Source of the DNA: Siphonodentalium dalli
Lineage: Eukaryota > Mollusca > Scaphopoda > Gadilida > Siphonodentaliidae
NCBI GenBank assembly: GCA_032622095.1
Contig: CP136067.1
Span: 53,175,899-53,239,898 of the forward strand
DNA: 64,000 nucleotides
Direction of reading: 5' to 3'
Below the pieces are notes generated by a model. The model saw nothing but the letters and a program-made list of their open reading frames with translations. It was not told the origin of the DNA and ran no database searches. Each line of letters starts with the position of its first letter. Position 1 is the first letter of the stretch. A program made the position numbers and the translations under genes. Shown here piece by piece: positions 61,436 through 64,000 of this stretch.

Positions 61436-63065
61436 ATGTGAGGTGAATAGGTATACAGGGAGTTATTGTATGTCATGACTGATGTGAGTAGGTATACAAT
61501 GAGTGACTATATGGTTATGAGTGGGTTGTCCACGGTAAGATGCATCTAGGTATACAGGGAGAGATCATGGTCAGATGTGAGGTGAATCGGTATGCATGTA
61601 GTGACTGTATGGTGTGTGATTGTGTATATCCAGTACGGGTGCACCATGTGTGCCTGTATGGTCATTGGTGTGGTGTATGGATATAGCTACATGGTCATCT
61701 ATGTGTTGATTATGTATATATGGAGTGAATGTAAGGTCATCGGTGGGATGTACATGTGTTGTCTGTATGATCATAGATGGGGTGTGTGGATAAATAGGTA
61801 GTGATTGTATGGTTACGGGTAATGTGTGTAGGTATACATGAAATGGCTGTACAGTCATGATTGAATATGAATACCTGGAGTAAGCTGGGTGGATATTGTC
61901 GAGCGTGTGGGTACATAGGGAGTGGCATTGTGGTAACGGGTGGGATGTATATTTATATATCTCGTGGATGTATTATCATTGGTGGGTGTATAGGGCTTAG
62001 CTGTATTATCATGGATGGCGTTTATGAGTATACAGTGAATTGCTGAATTGCCATGTGTGAGGTGTATATGTAAGTATGGATTGTTTGAGTGGTCGTATGC
62101 GCGGTTTTTTGTATATTTGGAAGGGCTGAATGGCCATTAGTGAGGTTTACATGTATACCTGGAGTGAATCTATGGTCTAGGGTGGGCTGCATATGGGTAT
62201 CGAGTGGTTATATGACTATGTGTGTCGAATAGGTATACAGGTAGTGACTGTATGGTTAATGGTGATATGAGTACATGTAGGTATACAAGTAGTGACTGTA
62301 TGAGCATAAATGTAATGAACATCTATACAGCGGGTGACAGGCGTATGAGTATACATGTACCTGGTGTTCCTGTTTGGTGACTCGTGTCGGTATCGTCATG
62401 TGTAGGTTATACCAGTATACACACGTGTTGCTCTATTGTCATGGGCGAGGGATATGTGTATATAGTGAGTGGCTATATGGCCATGGGTGAGGTGCATATG
62501 CATACATGGAGTGACTATACTGACATGGCTGGGAGTATTAGTATATCTTGAGTGGCTATTCGGCTATGGTGTGACAAATAGGGATGGCCAATGTTGAGGT
62601 GAATATGTATACAAGGATTGACCATGATCGTGTATGAATGTTTTGAATAGGTACACACGGGGTGACTATATGGCCATAGGTCAGGTGAAGGAGTATACCA
62701 GGTAACATGGGTGAGGGTATGTGTATGAAGCGAGTGGCTATATGGCCATTGGTGATGTGCATATGTATACCGGAGTGACTTTATGGTCATTGTTGTGATG
62801 TTGATGTATATATTGATTGAATATTTGACCATGCGTTTGGAGAATATGTAACAGATGATGACCTTATGGCAAATTGTGAGATGAATGGGTATACAAGGAG
62901 TGACTATATGGTTATGGGTCATGTTTAGGAGTATACCCGGTGTGCCTGCATTGTGACGCGTGGCTGTATGGTCATTCGTGGTCATGTGTCAGGTGTACAT
63001 GTATACAGTGGGTCACTATATGGTTATGTCTGTGGTGTTTATGTATATATGTAATGACTGCGTGA
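61436..63065 (-). repeat. Degenerate satellite, about 42-bp unit (array 3, inverted)
   Basis: Complementary theme to arrays 1 and 2: GTATACAGGGAGTGACTGTA and TATGGTCATGGGTGAGGTG. It forms the left arm of a large palindrome centred near 63112. Confidence 0.8.
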
Positions 63066-63069
63066 TAAT

Positions 63070-63154
63070 GGGTGGCTATCGCTTTCCACGATGTGACATG
63101 ACCTCTCTATTGGTTAACATATCCTTGAGTTATTGTGGAAAGCGATAGCCACCC
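63070..63154. repeat. 85-bp hairpin at the palindrome centre
   Basis: A perfect 20-bp stem, 63070-63089 (GGGTGGCTATCGCTTTCCAC) with its complement at 63135-63154, encloses a 45-base loop. Satellite flips orientation across it. Confidence 0.92.
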
Positions 63155-63785
63155 AAGGTACACATGTACAACCCACCCATTACCCCAGTCACTCTATATG
63201 TACATAAACACCACACAAATGACAACATAGTCACCCACTGTATACACGTACATGTACTAGTACACCTAGTACAGCCAGACTTATACAGCTTATACCACAA
63301 ATGACGATACAGCCACGGGTCACCATGCACGAACACCAGGTATACACCTACACCCGACACATGACCATATAGTCACTCTATGTATACATATTCACTACAT
63401 TCACGATAATACAGTCACTCATTGTATACATATTCACCTCACCATGGACCATACAGCCACTACATGTATACTTATTCGCCATACCCATGACCATAGAGTC
63501 AAACAAGGTATACATATGCACATCACCAATGGTGAGCCCTTCCAGATATACCAATATCCGCACATACGACCACTCATAAGTTCCATACTTGCCATAATCA
63601 TACACGCCATCCATGATAATAAATATACTCCCCATACACCACCAATGATAACACATCCACAACATATATAAATATACATCCCACCGTTACCAACAGGGCA
63701 CTCCCTAAATACACACACATCATGCATGACCATACAATAACTCCCTGTATTATCTATTACCTATTATCCTCATCTATGTTCATAG
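63155..63785 (+). repeat. Degenerate satellite, about 42-bp unit (array 4)
   Basis: Plus-oriented units (ACCATATAGTCACTCTATGT, GTATACATATTCAC) mirror array 3 on the other side of the hairpin, but the array is shorter. Confidence 0.8.
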
Positions 63786-64000
63786 AGTAACTCCCTGGCT
63801 GCCATCTTGGCTTCCACCCTGTATCCAGTTGATAATTTTTTATCATAATGGGCCAGAATACACACATATCATGGTTCAGCTCAGTTCCGTCTCAAAGTTC
63901 TGCCCATTTCCTTTCAATAATATGGCCAGAATCACAAAAGAGGTTCTCCGCAAAATTCCATACTGCAACTTTAATATGAATTTGTCATGCCCCATACGGA
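63786..64000 (+). repeat. Family T copy cut by the window edge
   Basis: CTGGCTGCCATCTTGGC, ATCATAATGGGCCAGAAT and AAGTTCTGCCCATTTCCTTT match the inverted copy at 61230-61430. It completes the mirror arrangement T-satellite-hairpin-satellite-T. Confidence 0.8.

Overview
This is eukaryotic nuclear DNA: AT-rich, very repeat-dense and gene-poor. A Toll-like receptor relic with an intronless, single-C-terminal-cluster design, together with Helitron, piggyBac-type and pogo-type elements and a non-LTR retrotransposon fragment, points to an invertebrate metazoan. A marine lophotrochozoan such as a mollusc or annelid is my best guess, but no sequence here proves the phylum. I see no intact host gene, no convincing RNA gene and no CRISPR array.

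Layout. 1-12.6 kb: mostly unannotated DNA holding one solitary Helitron (1283-1860), a hairpin MITE with a 10-bp direct repeat (1984-2098), a piggyBac-type MITE in a TTAA site (4741-5138), a 2.1-kb long-inverted-repeat element with a 5-bp target duplication (6445-8541) and a 34-bp minisatellite. 12.6-28.1 kb: a 15.5-kb block of non-autonomous Helitrons, all on the minus strand and joined end to end at 15 junctions; many carry internal 122-bp tandem repeats. 28-36 kb: sparse DNA, a degenerate satellite of roughly 42 bp, a compound inverted-repeat element with an expanded 30-bp minisatellite, and clean 16-bp and 22-bp tandem arrays. 36-43 kb: a second piggyBac-type MITE, a 5'-truncated non-LTR reverse transcriptase, and a 4-kb structure with inverted arms of about 760 bp around satellite DNA. 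44-48.3 kb: a 3.5-kb tandem array of a roughly 43-bp dyad monomer that switches orientation once. 48.3-54.2 kb: duplicated non-coding blocks and a 360-bp tandem repeat that also contains an inversion.

The only protein-coding locus of host character is at 54825-57009, a TLR-like gene on the plus strand. Its signal peptide, LRRNT, leucine-rich repeats and most of the LRRCT are open. The transmembrane segment and first part of the TIR domain are missing, and the remaining TIR half is in another frame, so it is probably a deletion-bearing pseudogene. Right edge (60.2-64 kb): a large imperfect palindrome centred near 63112, made of a non-coding tail plus satellite on both sides of an 85-bp hairpin.

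The main story is repeat biology: Helitrons in tandem head-to-tail chains, and at least six separate structures built on inverted duplication. No new multi-gene system is visible. All similarities and boundaries were judged by eye without alignment, so copy numbers and edges of diverged repeats are approximate.
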